A stretch of DNA of 64,000 bases from Lentisphaerae bacterium GWF2_49_21 (GTDB lineage: Bacteria > Verrucomicrobiota > Lentisphaeria > Victivallales > GWF2-50-93): NCBI GenBank assembly GCA_001804805.1, contig MHBH01000066.1, forward strand, positions 26,889 through 90,888, given 5' to 3'. Position numbers and translations under genes: made by a program. Numbering within the stretch: the stretch's first letter is position 1; each line of letters starts with the position of its first letter. The notes under the pieces were generated by a model, which worked only from the letters and a program-made list of their open reading frames with translations, did not search any database and was not told the origin of the DNA. Positions 26,068 to 34,030 of this stretch are shown here, one piece after another.

Positions 26068-27171
26068 ATGAGACGCAGCAAATACATAGCTGTCGCGGAA
26101 AGATTGTCCAAGAGGATTCGCAATGGAGACTACCACATCCACGGAATCCCCGCTGAACGTGAACTGGCGCTAGATGTCGGCGTCAGCCACATGACCGCAC
26201 GCAAGGCCCTCCGCAAACTCCTGGATGACGGACTCCTCTACCGTCTGCCGAACGGACGCCTGGACATCTGCGCAAATGGACACTCCGACAGAATCATCCA
26301 GACCCAGATCGCCCTGCTTGCTCCCGCCTTTGAATCCGGTGAGACAAGCGCCTGGAACATCGCTCTTTTCCAGTTGTCGGGAACCTATAACTTCTCTTCA
26401 AGGCTTGTCTATTATACCCATTCCGATGATCCGATAATCAAAAATACCGTGGAAAGCTTCGACTGCACATTCATATTGCCCCCGGATCCAAGTGAATCCC
26501 TTGTACTGGAACTCAAGAAGACCGGAAATCCTTTTTTCATCGTCAATAGCGACTGGACCCGCCTGGGAATCCCTTCAATAATGCTGTTCCCTCCCGTCTT
26601 CATCCGGAAACTTCTCGATCATCTTGCGTCGCTAGGCCATAAAAGGATCGACTGCATGAACGTCCAGCCGGGAATGACAGTGATACCTGACCGTATCGGA
26701 CAGTGGAAAAACTGGCTCGGGAAAAATGGTTTGAAAGGAAAGCTCTTCGATGATCCCGTCAGAACTTTCACGGATCCGCTTTCAGGCGCATATGATTTTG
26801 TCGATCGCCTGATCAAGGAAGGGAAGTTCGACTCCAAGGCCTTGTTCTGCACCACCGCTCCGACCGCGTTCGGAGCTATGAGCGCTATGATAGATCATGG
26901 CATACGTCCGGGAACTGATGTCGCCGTCTGCACTTCCGACTCCGGCGGATTCTGCGAATATTACAAGCCAAGCCTTACTTCCATGGAGGCGATAGATCCT
27001 TCCCCCTATCTTGAAATATGCCTCAAATGGCTGCACGCCAGAAAACGCAGATGGACCGGCTCCCTTCTCATCCAGCCGGAAAACATCGATGTTGTCGTCC
27101 GACAGTCGACAGTCCCAGTCATAGACAAGTTAAAGTATCCGCAACGCACGCTGCGGAAGGAGGCCTTATGA
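26068..27171 (+). CDS. GntR-type winged helix regulator with sugar-sensor-like domain
   Basis: 367 residues. Residues 1-70 give a classical GntR winged helix ([59 protein letters not shown]). The remainder is a LacI/GalR-like ligand domain ([62 protein letters not shown]) that is more divergent than in the other two sensor-regulators of the window. AAGGAGG precedes the ATG by 5 bp. The gene overlaps pseudopilin E by 4 bp (ATGA), the same coupling as at 22.89 kb although the regulators are not close paralogues. It likely controls the three following pseudopilin genes. Confidence 0.88.
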   Translation: MRRSKYIAVAERLSKRIRNGDYHIHGIPAERELALDVGVSHMTARKALRKLLDDGLLYRLPNGRLDICANGHSDRIIQTQIALLAPAFESGETSAWNIALFQLSGTYNFSSRLVYYTHSDDPIIKNTVESFDCTFILPPDPSESLVLELKKTGNPFFIVNSDWTRLGIPSIMLFPPVFIRKLLDHLASLGHKRIDCMNVQPGMTVIPDRIGQWKNWLGKNGLKGKLFDDPVRTFTDPLSGAYDFVDRLIKEGKFDSKALFCTTAPTAFGAMSAMIDHGIRPGTDVAVCTSDSGGFCEYYKPSLTSMEAIDPSPYLEICLKWLHARKRRWTGSLLIQPENIDVVVRQSTVPVIDKLKYPQRTLRKEAL

Positions 27172-28193
27172 GACACAAAATTGCCAATTGCCAATTGCCG
27201 ACGCGTCCCTCGAAGCCACATGGGCGAAGTGGGATTGCCGATTTGAAATTAGAAAATAAAATCGGAAATCGGAAATCCGCCGTCGCTAAGAAGCTATGTC
27301 GGACGCAGTCGGAAATCGGAAATAAATTCACTCTAATCGAGCTACTCGTGGCCGTGCCCCCCGTAGCTGCCCCGTGTCTGCGGGGAGCGACTGTGTCCCC
27401 CATAGCTCCTTGGCGACGGGGGAAGGGGAGAGCAATCTCAATCAGGTTCACACTGATTGAGTTGCTCGTGGTAATTGCGATCATCGCAATTCTCGCGGCC
27501 CTTCTCCTTCCTGCCCTGCAGCAGGCGAAGGAACAGGCCTACAGCGCCGTTTGCCTGGGCAACCAGAAACAGAACGGGGTCGCTTTCGCATGCTATGCCG
27601 TGGATTTCAATGGATGGACGACCGGCTCAAACATCTGGATAGGGCCTGCCTGGGGGGATTTTAAAAAGTGGTCTCAGCTGTTTCAGGGCTCAGGTTCACT
27701 GGACTATATCAGTTCCAGCAAGAGGGATGTCCTTTTCTGCCCCAAGAACAACCAAGGCCCCTACGCAGGCGGGAACTATGGTGTCTACGATGGAGATTCC
27801 AGCTGGGCGAATCCTGCTTATCAGGATCGCAAATATCTTGTCTACGACCATGATTACTCATGGTACTATTATCCTTCTAAAATAAAACAGCCTGACAATT
27901 ATTTCTGGCTCGGATGCACTTCCGCCGCAGGAATATGGAGGCAGGAGTTCTATACCGGCTGCCAGGGATTCCGTCCCGCCATGTTCTGGTCGGGAGGAAG
28001 CTGGGACCAGCAGGGGCTCTGGATGGCACACGGCGGCGTAAACGGCATCTTTGTCGACGGCCATGCGCAGACCTGCATGGGCGCCGATCTCCTTAACGTC
28101 GGAAACCACCGCAGAATAACAGATCCGGGTTCAGGACAGCCTGGAGGAATCCGGGCATGGAAAACTAAAAAAGGCGTTGCGGTGACCAATTGA
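27168..28193 (+). CDS. Pseudopilin-like protein E with greatly expanded, repeat-derived leader
   Basis: 341 residues. The ATG at 27168 has AAGGAGG 6 bp upstream and overlaps the regulator stop. Residues 2-52 are encoded by intergenic-type repeats (AATTGCCAATTGCC, ATCGGAAATCGGAAATC, and a reversed palindromic element at 27277). FTLIELLVA follows at 54, then a 32-residue insert encoding two palindromic elements, then [16 protein letters not shown] from residue 94. The normal pseudopilin domain follows ([18 protein letters not shown]...[12 protein letters not shown]...NHRRITDPG). The leader is about 90 residues against 12-20 in the unexpanded paralogues. The downstream gene starts at an overlapping TTG, so E, F and G probably form one operon with the regulator. 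Confidence 0.83.
   Translation: MRHKIANCQLPTRPSKPHGRSGIADLKLENKIGNRKSAVAKKLCRTQSEIGNKFTLIELLVAVPPVAAPCLRGATVSPIAPWRRGKGRAISIRFTLIELLVVIAIIAILAALLLPALQQAKEQAYSAVCLGNQKQNGVAFACYAVDFNGWTTGSNIWIGPAWGDFKKWSQLFQGSGSLDYISSSKRDVLFCPKNNQGPYAGGNYGVYDGDSSWANPAYQDRKYLVYDHDYSWYYYPSKIKQPDNYFWLGCTSAAGIWRQEFYTGCQGFRPAMFWSGGSWDQQGLWMAHGGVNGIFVDGHAQTCMGADLLNVGNHRRITDPGSGQPGGIRAWKTKKGVAVTN
27277..27302 (-). repeat. Reversed palindromic element in pseudopilin E n-region
   Basis: On the minus strand it reads CCGACATAGCTTCTTAGCGA then CGGCGG, matching the intergenic element at 60.03 kb. It is translated in frame as part of the leader. Confidence 0.72.
27357..27422 (+). repeat. Two adjacent palindromic elements between duplicated FTLIELLV codons of pseudopilin E
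   Basis: The first (27357-27393) is CCCCGTAGCT-GCCCCGTGTCTGCGGGG-AGCGAC, with a nested inner stem. The second (27396-27422) is TCCCCCATAGCT-CCTTGG-CGACGGGGGA. The duplicated Phe codons lie 120 bp apart, keeping frame. Confidence 0.75.
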
Positions 28194-29029
28194 ACCAGGC
28201 ACAGCACAAAATAAAATCCACATTGATGAATTTTTTCTTTTCGCTTCCGAAAAGAAAAAATTTATTTACACTGATAGAATTACTCGTCGTAATTGCGATC
28301 ATCGCAATACTCGCCGCCCTGCTCCTGCCCGCCCTCCAGGCGGCAAAGGACAAGGCCAAGGCGATACTCTGTTTGAACAATATGAAGCAGTCGTCGCTGG
28401 CGATTTTCGGCTATGCAATGGACAATGCTGATATTGCAAACGTAAAATATTTCATAGGTGGAACGGATTTTTTCTGGACGAGCTTCCTTACCGGCACATC
28501 CTCAATCCCGAACGGCGAGAAATACACGACGCCACAGTCAATGTACTGTCCGGCCAACCAGTACTACGACGAAGACGTCACTTGGAACTGGAACAGCGGA
28601 GCCACCGGGCAGGTAGGCCATTCAAAATGCGGGACCCGCGGCGGCAACGGCGGTTTCGGCATTTATTATCCCGAGTACAACGCAGGCACCGAACTTCCTG
28701 CAAGGAATTTCAGCAGATGGTGGAAGTCGGAAAACAACGGATCATGGAACCGTCAGTACATCATAACAAAGTCGGTCGGCCTGCCTTCAAGTTCGATGCT
28801 GTTTGCAGATACGGCCAGCCTTCCCGGAGGACATTCCCTCGCATATTTCCAGGCGATCGAATGGTCAAGATGGAGTACGGGGATCTACCTGCTTCACATG
28901 GGCAAGTCGGGAGTCGCATTCCTGGACGGACACGCCGAGGATCTCAACCAGTACGAGATGAGGAACGACACAAAGACGGCGGCAAAACGCTTCGTGTTGA
29001 AAAACAAGCAAACAATAATTCTTCCATAG
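28190..29029 (+). CDS. Pseudopilin-like H-x9-DG protein F
   Basis: 279 residues if the TTG overlapping the previous stop (TTGA) is used; the ATG at 28226, giving [12 protein letters not shown], is the alternative. Neither has a strong ribosome site. The leader has a single [25 protein letters not shown] without insertion, followed by [19 protein letters not shown] and a globular domain with [21 protein letters not shown] (H-x9-DG). It is the middle gene of the E-F-G series. It resembles G in the leader (FFFS-KRKN/FFFP-ERKN) more than E, suggesting duplication of F and G. Confidence 0.88.
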   Translation: MNQAQHKIKSTLMNFFFSLPKRKNLFTLIELLVVIAIIAILAALLLPALQAAKDKAKAILCLNNMKQSSLAIFGYAMDNADIANVKYFIGGTDFFWTSFLTGTSSIPNGEKYTTPQSMYCPANQYYDEDVTWNWNSGATGQVGHSKCGTRGGNGGFGIYYPEYNAGTELPARNFSRWWKSENNGSWNRQYIITKSVGLPSSSMLFADTASLPGGHSLAYFQAIEWSRWSTGIYLLHMGKSGVAFLDGHAEDLNQYEMRNDTKTAAKRFVLKNKQTIILP

Positions 29030-29038
29030 GAGAAATTA

Positions 29039-29854
29039 ATGAAATCTGCCTTCTTTGATTTTTTCTTTCCGAAGCCGGAAAGAAAAAATATATTTACACT
29101 GATAGAGTTATTGGTAGTAATTGCGATCATCGCAATTCTTGTCGCGCTCCTGTTGCCGGCCCTGAGCATGGCGAAAGAGTCGGCGAAGCTGGTCACCTGC
29201 ATGAGCAACAAGAAGCAGGTCGGCATATGCTTCGGACTGTACGCCACAGACCACGAGATGATCATCCCGAACAACAGCTACACTACCGCCGGCGGATGGA
29301 AGAACTACCGCTGGAGATTCTTCCACTGGAACGCCGGATACATGGACAACCTCTGGCCCACGATATGCCCCAAGTACAGATCCTCATACCAGAGGAACAA
29401 TCTGGCCGACATAAACGGGGAACGCGGATATGACGGAATGTACGCCTTTTCAATCGATAAATTCGCCATGAAGGAGGCCGACGCCACGATCCGGGAATCA
29501 TGGGACGGCGGCATATTCTCCGCCACTAGGATGGCGACTCTCTACAGGCCTGAAGCCATGATGGGAGTCTGCTGCCTCTCTTCGGAGAAAAACAACTGGG
29601 GGCCCTACCAGCAGTGCGGCGGAGCGGGTTTCGGCATTCACGACTACACCTACGGCGGAGGTGCGGCTACATATCCATGGCTTACGCATATCAACAAGGC
29701 CGCCTGCCTCTTCATGGACGCCCATGCGGAACCTGTCGACATGAACCGGATGACAAATGAGGTCGCCAACGGAACCACAAAGAGCGGTTCGGCCAACGGC
29801 ATACGTCACTTCCTATATAACAATGAGACTCTCTCTACAGATTATTACCCGTAG
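29039..29854 (+). CDS. Pseudopilin-like protein G
   Basis: 271 residues, ATG preceded by AGGAG. The leader [19 protein letters not shown] leads into [23 protein letters not shown], then [20 protein letters not shown]. The domain contains paired Cys residues ([10 protein letters not shown]) and ends in [22 protein letters not shown], in which the usual DG of the H-x9-DG motif is DA. This is the only one of the seven that departs from DG. It is the last gene of the regulator-E-F-G run and is followed by a repeat-rich gap. Confidence 0.88.
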   Translation: MKSAFFDFFFPKPERKNIFTLIELLVVIAIIAILVALLLPALSMAKESAKLVTCMSNKKQVGICFGLYATDHEMIIPNNSYTTAGGWKNYRWRFFHWNAGYMDNLWPTICPKYRSSYQRNNLADINGERGYDGMYAFSIDKFAMKEADATIRESWDGGIFSATRMATLYRPEAMMGVCCLSSEKNNWGPYQQCGGAGFGIHDYTYGGGAATYPWLTHINKAACLFMDAHAEPVDMNRMTNEVANGTTKSGSANGIRHFLYNNETLSTDYYP

Positions 29855-29883
29855 CCTATTTTTTTTGAAATTGGAGATTTAAA

Positions 29884-30095
29884 AAGGAGCGCTGGCCTCC
29901 GGCCGGCAATTCTTTAAGAATGTGGTACAGGCGCGTGCCTTGGCGAAGTTTCGCAACGTAGCCAGGTCCCGCCCGTAATTGGAATTTGAAATAAGACAAG
30001 ATGGGATACACAGGCAGGATGCCTGTGCTATATTTTTAAATTGCCGGCGGGACGCCGGCGCTCCATTATAAGAAATTACAGCCGAGACGGCTGTA
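29884..30095. repeat. Cluster of REP-like repeats
   Basis: Fills the gap after pseudopilin G. It contains GGAGCGCTGGCCTCCGGCCGGC, the CCTTGGCGAAG...GTAGCCAGG palindromic element (29938-29966) nested inside a GGTACAGGCG...CGCCCG-type unit, ACAGGCAGGATGCCTGTGCT, TTGCCGGCGGGACGCCGGCG with GCTCC, and ACAGCCGAGACGGCTGTACC. No gene is seen. Confidence 0.7.
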
Positions 30096-30179
30096 CCACT
30101 TTTCTATTGCCTTCCTCACCTGCATGGATATATTATCCTTGCAAAACAAAAGGTCTTCATCAACAAGCGATCTTATCCA

Positions 30180-30704
30180 ATGAAAGAGCGGGAATGCAAA
30201 GATACCCCTGCAAGTCGTAAGATCCCGGCCACGAAGTGCGCCGGGAATCCAGGTGTTCTCGCAAGGCACGCCAGCTCCCTGTGGAAAACTTTCGCTTCCC
30301 TTGGAACCAAGGAGAAGATATTCTGGGGGATTCTCGCCCTTGTCCTGCTTTCCTTCACTTTTCCCATTTGGAAACACACGCCATGCCTCTGGAAAAACAT
30401 CACAGGCATTCCCTGTCCTGGATGCGGCATGACCAGAGCCTGCACCGCCGTGTTTCATCTCGACCTGCAAAGCGCCTTCCAGCACCATCCTCTCTTCCTC
30501 ATCATTCCCTTTCTAGCCTACCTTTTTCTCTTTCCCGGAAGCTGGCTGGGGCGAAGGCTGGTTGCAAACAATCTTTTCTGGTGCATCATCGGCGGATTGT
30601 TCATAGGAGCCTATGTCATCAGGATGATCGTCCTATTCCCCGACCATTCTCCGATGACCGGTCTTCATCCCTGCTTGATAGATCTGGTGAGAAATCTCTT
30701 CTGA
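30180..30704 (+). CDS. DUF2752 family membrane protein
   Basis: 174 residues. The family hallmark CLWKNITGIPCPGCGMTRA is present near residues 68-86, after a hydrophobic helix (47-63). FHLDLQSAFQHHPLFLIIPFLAYLFLF and a third helix (135-155, FWCIIGGLFIGAYVIRMIVLF) follow. DUF2752 proteins are small inner-membrane proteins of unknown function. The first 35 residues are poorly conserved and the start has no clear ribosome site, so the true start could be the Met/Leu region nearer the first helix. It is followed after 110 bp by a convergent DUF4234 gene; pairing of these two families is common but unexplained. Confidence 0.82.
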   Translation: MKERECKDTPASRKIPATKCAGNPGVLARHASSLWKTFASLGTKEKIFWGILALVLLSFTFPIWKHTPCLWKNITGIPCPGCGMTRACTAVFHLDLQSAFQHHPLFLIIPFLAYLFLFPGSWLGRRLVANNLFWCIIGGLFIGAYVIRMIVLFPDHSPMTGLHPCLIDLVRNLF

Positions 30705-30763
30705 ACCAGCTTCATCAATAAAGGGAACCTCTAAAAGGCGTGAAATCCCGGATGGACAAAAAA

Positions 30764-30790
30764 AAGGATCCCCTCCAGAAGGGGATCCTT
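30764..30790 (-). terminator. Rho-independent terminator of the DUF4234 gene
   Basis: A 10-bp perfect stem AAGGATCCCC/GGGGATCCTT with a 7-nt loop. On the minus strand it is followed by nine T residues (A-run 30757-30765 on the plus strand). It could also act weakly on the convergent DUF2752 transcript. Confidence 0.88.
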
Positions 30791-30813
30791 GTAATAATCT
30801 CAAAAAAATCTCT

Positions 30814-31107
30814 TCAGATGCTGTTGAACTTGGACTGGACAACTGCCATGCCGATCGAGCCCAGCAGAAGAATCAACAGGAAAGCAACCGGGCCGGTCAT
30901 AGCCTTGTTCGTCACCTTTTCCACGCCTTCGCAATACTTCCAGAGCCAGTAGATATTGATAAAAGGAAGGATCAGCAGCCAGGCTGTAGGGATGGCAGTT
31001 CCCTGTGCATTCATCTCCTCCTTCGTCTTCACATACCACACAATGGCGTAAATTCCACAGGTGATCATGGGCAGGATAAATACCGCTATCGGACTTCTCT
31101 TCGTCAT
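30814..31107 (-). CDS. DUF4234 family small membrane protein
   Basis: 97 residues. It begins MTKRSPIAVFILPMITCGIY then AIVWYVKTKEEMN, the DUF4234 signature (Arg-Ser, a GIY turn, then a Trp-Tyr and a charged helix start), followed by two more hydrophobic helices (TAWLLILPFINIYWLWKY and GPVAFLLILLLGSIGMAVV). The function of this family is unknown. The ATG is preceded by AAGGGGG. A strong terminator lies 24 bp after the stop, so it is a single-gene unit. Confidence 0.8.
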   Translation of the reverse strand: MTKRSPIAVFILPMITCGIYAIVWYVKTKEEMNAQGTAIPTAWLLILPFINIYWLWKYCEGVEKVTNKAMTGPVAFLLILLLGSIGMAVVQSKFNSI

Positions 31108-31242
31108 TTCAAACCCCCTTTGTTAATACTTTGTTCCATGACGGTCTAACCATCACTTTGATTAAAAAATCCTTCAATTCAAAAAGATAGCCGAATGGGA
31201 CTATAAATCAAGCTTGCCAATCCATTCAACTTAAATCCAGAA

Positions 31243-32325
31243 TTATTTTTTCCTGGTCTTCTCGATGTCCGACGCCACTGCCGTGGACTCCCTCTTGATC
31301 AGCTCAGGAACGATGTTGATGTGCTTCGCATCGGACTTGTCGCCGTTGAACCGGCTCCTGATGATCTCGAACGCATGCACCGCCCACTTGTCGATGTTCT
31401 TGTCGATCGTCGTCAGAGGCGGAGAGAAAAATGCGGACTCGGGAATATTGTCGCAGCCTATTATGCTGAACTGGGAAGGAACCGCAATTCCTTTCTCGCG
31501 CAGCAGCTTCTTGACACCGAGAGCCGAACCGTCGCTGATTATGAAAAGCCCCGTGAAGTCCAGCTTTCTGCCTTCTATCAGCACCTTCATCTTATCATAG
31601 GCCTTAACAGGCGCGCTCATGCCGAATTCGGTGCCGCAATCGATAAGATGCGCATCAATTCCGGAAAGCCTCGCCTGTTTCAGGAAACCGGTGATCCGGC
31701 TCTGGGCAGTAGGGGTCATGGGCTCAGGATTCATAACCGCGATCCTACGGTGGCCCAGGCTTACCAGATGGTTCGCCGCAATCGCCCCGCAGTATTCATC
31801 GTCGGTGCCGACGGAATCAATGTTCACGACTTCAGTGTTCAGCTCCAGGACTACGACGGGTACTGCGAGCGACTTTATGAAAATGATGTCCTGCTTGTCA
31901 ATTGGCATTTTTTTCGGCAGTATGACCGCCGCATCAAAAATCACACTCTTCAGGCATTCCCTCAGGCCTGACTCTTCGTGGACATAGATCACCCTTCCCA
32001 TCAAATCCTCATTCTCCGCCTGCCTTTTCAGGCACTCGGTAACCATTGCAGTATGCGAAGACGGATAATCAGGAACGACAATCACCACCTTCTTCCTCTT
32101 CTCAAGGGTAAGAATGTCCTCTCCTCCGGTCGTATACATCCCGTCACCGACAAATGAGACGATCAGCTTCTCCTCCTTGAGTTTCCTCAGGACGCGGTCA
32201 ATGATGCACTGGCTGATGGAATACTTCCTCATCATCTCCCGGACGGTCAGTATCCTTGTCCTCGGAGGGAGTGATTCGACAAGCTCCTTGAGCTCCTTGT
32301 ATAAATATTTTTCCTTCTTGGTCAT
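31243..32325 (-). CDS. One-component sensor-regulator (GntR-type winged helix plus LacI-type domain)
   Basis: 360 residues from the ATG at 32325, which has AGGAG 6 bp upstream; a longer in-frame form lacks one. It is a close paralogue of the regulator at 22.9 kb along its whole length: winged helix ILTVREMMRKYSISQCIIDRV and sensor domain [60 protein letters not shown]. The conservation of [14 protein letters not shown] implies a similar ligand. It is transcribed divergently from the clan GH-A gene at 32.6 kb, with shared operator-like motifs between them, so it probably regulates that gene and itself. Confidence 0.88.
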   Translation of the reverse strand: MTKKEKYLYKELKELVESLPPRTRILTVREMMRKYSISQCIIDRVLRKLKEEKLIVSFVGDGMYTTGGEDILTLEKRKKVVIVVPDYPSSHTAMVTECLKRQAENEDLMGRVIYVHEESGLRECLKSVIFDAAVILPKKMPIDKQDIIFIKSLAVPVVVLELNTEVVNIDSVGTDDEYCGAIAANHLVSLGHRRIAVMNPEPMTPTAQSRITGFLKQARLSGIDAHLIDCGTEFGMSAPVKAYDKMKVLIEGRKLDFTGLFIISDGSALGVKKLLREKGIAVPSQFSIIGCDNIPESAFFSPPLTTIDKNIDKWAVHAFEIIRSRFNGDKSDAKHINIVPELIKRESTAVASDIEKTRKK

Positions 32326-32357
32326 AATGGCTCCTGTATTTTTCCCGGTATTTCTCA

Positions 32358-32386
32358 ACAATAAAATAGAAACAATATTTTGTCAA
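32358..32386 (-). promoter_or_regulatory. Promoter of the sensor-regulator
   Basis: TTGACA (32381-32386) and TATTGT (32358-32363) on the minus strand, 17 bp apart. A GATACAATA half-site lies just upstream (reverse complement TATTGTATC at 32403-32411). Confidence 0.7.
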
Positions 32387-32447
32387 GGCTGTTTGCTATA
32401 TTTATTGTATCTTGGCCCAACACTATCTTATTTGATACCATATGCTT

Positions 32448-32476
32448 ATATTTTTTTCATTTCATGAAAAAAATAT
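32448..32476. promoter_or_regulatory. 29-bp perfect inverted repeat, candidate operator
   Basis: ATATTTTTTTCAT-TTC-ATGAAAAAAATAT, with 13-bp arms and a 3-bp spacer, lies midway between the divergent regulator and hydrolase genes. An almost identical palindrome occurs at 54926-54951 over the start of an AraC regulator. Confidence 0.65.
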
Positions 32477-32498
32477 TATGCATTTTCCGGTTCCCAGC

Positions 32499-32536
32499 TT
32501 GACTATGATACAATAAACGATACAATAGTTATTGTA
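32499..32536 (+). promoter_or_regulatory. Promoter of the GH-A gene overlapped by GATACAATA operator motifs
   Basis: TTGACT (32499-32504) and TACAAT (32521-32526), 16 bp apart, form a good promoter. GATACAATA occurs twice in tandem (32507 and 32519), and the second copy forms an inverted repeat TACAATA-GT-TATTGTA over the -10 box, the expected position for repression by the adjacent regulator. Confidence 0.72.
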
Positions 32537-32577
32537 GTGTTTTATTTGTATTGATTAGTCCGCATTTCGGAGGAAAT

Positions 32578-34014
32578 ATGAATCATAAACTGCGTGGACT
32601 CGGAATCTGCACCCATTTTGGACGGCGCAGCAAGGGCTGGAAGGCTGAACATCTCGTCCCTCTCGCAAAGGAGATGGGAGCATCCCTCGTCCGCGACGAG
32701 ATCGAATGGCACGGTGTTGAAAAGGAAAAAGGGAAATATGCCATCTCGGCGGAAAACCATGACTGGTTGAAACGGGTGTCCGCCGCCGGCCTGGGGATAA
32801 ATTTTGTGCTCCTCTACGGAAACAGCATCTACGAGAATCCCCTCGATCCAAAAGCGTTTGCGAATTTCGCAAAATTCATGGCAAAGGAACTGGCCGGAAA
32901 ATACAATATCGTGTCCTTCGAGCTCTGGAACGAACCTACAAACTTCCAGTTCCTGAAACATTACGGAGGCCCGTGGAGCGGAATAGAACCATGCCTCTGG
33001 CTTGAAAAATTCGCGGAGCTTGTCGAGTTGACAGCTGCCACGCTTAAAAAGGAAGTTCCCCGGATGCCGCTGATCGTCGCCCCAGGAGATCCTCAGTTTT
33101 TCCACATGGCGATGCGTCATCCCGAATCCCTGAAGGACATCGACGCATATGCTTCACACCCCTACCCCAGCCGTTTCCCTCCGGAAACCGTACCCTGGGG
33201 CGGAGCACAGATACATGGGCGCGACGGCATATCCGTCGCCGACGACGACCACAGCTATATGTCACTCTGGCGCTGCGCCAGGGAACATTGCAGGAAACAT
33301 CTCGGACGCGAACTTGCCATGCATGCCACCGAATGGGGCTACTCCACATACGACCATCACCGCAAAGGGCATAACATGGCGGGATATTCCGAAGAGGCCC
33401 AGGCGGCATATATCGCAAGAGGAGTGATCCTCTCCTTCGCGGCAGGACTCGAATCGATATGCCTCTACGACTTCATGGACGACGGCCTGGACCGCTATGA
33501 GCTCGAAGATAATTTCGGAATGGTCAGGCACGAGGAGAGGCATTATGAGCACAAGCCCTCATGGTTCATCCTCCGCCGCCTCTCGGAAATCCTTTCCCCG
33601 GGCTGGGAACATATCAAGACCTCTCCGGCAAGGCTGGCTGCCGATATAAATCCCCTTCCATTCAACAATGATCTCTGGCAGCACCCAGTTACGGAACCCT
33701 ACCTTCTTATCAATTCTCCGCAGTGTTTCTGGTTTAAAGTTGGAAAAGACGTGGTATCTTTTGTATGGAAAGGTGGCCGTATTAGCGGCGAATACAGGGA
33801 TCCGTGCGGATCGATCGAATGGGAAGATGCGCCTGAGTTCAGACGCATCGAGATGACAGATCTGTCCACCGGCAAGCCCCTGCCCGCCAATCCGGTCATT
33901 GAAAACAAAAAGCTGATCCTGCCGGACGTTCCAGTAGGCGGATCTCCGGTAGCGGTCCGTTGGATGCCTTCGGACCCGGGATCGCTTTTTACAAAACTGT
34001 GCAGAGCCACATAA
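32578..34014 (+). CDS. Clan GH-A glycoside hydrolase, apparently cytoplasmic
   Basis: 478 residues from the ATG at 32578 (GGAGG 6 bp upstream); no signal peptide. The TIM barrel is evident: GLGICTHFGRRSKG, GASLVRDEIEWHGVE, GINFVLLYGNS, FELWNEP with probable acid/base Glu119, DAYASHPYP, and HATEWGYST with probable nucleophile Glu252. YEHKPSWFILRRLSEIL and a C-terminal beta domain follow. This is the GH39/GH5-like pattern; family and substrate cannot be fixed by eye. It is not a close paralogue of the three large secreted GH-A proteins. Being intracellular, divergent from a sugar-sensing regulator and preceded by a motif-rich promoter, it probably hydrolyses imported oligosaccharides. Confidence 0.82.
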   Translation: MNHKLRGLGICTHFGRRSKGWKAEHLVPLAKEMGASLVRDEIEWHGVEKEKGKYAISAENHDWLKRVSAAGLGINFVLLYGNSIYENPLDPKAFANFAKFMAKELAGKYNIVSFELWNEPTNFQFLKHYGGPWSGIEPCLWLEKFAELVELTAATLKKEVPRMPLIVAPGDPQFFHMAMRHPESLKDIDAYASHPYPSRFPPETVPWGGAQIHGRDGISVADDDHSYMSLWRCAREHCRKHLGRELAMHATEWGYSTYDHHRKGHNMAGYSEEAQAAYIARGVILSFAAGLESICLYDFMDDGLDRYELEDNFGMVRHEERHYEHKPSWFILRRLSEILSPGWEHIKTSPARLAADINPLPFNNDLWQHPVTEPYLLINSPQCFWFKVGKDVVSFVWKGGRISGEYRDPCGSIEWEDAPEFRRIEMTDLSTGKPLPANPVIENKKLILPDVPVGGSPVAVRWMPSDPGSLFTKLCRAT

Positions 34015-34030
34015 CAATCGGGGGTTGACA

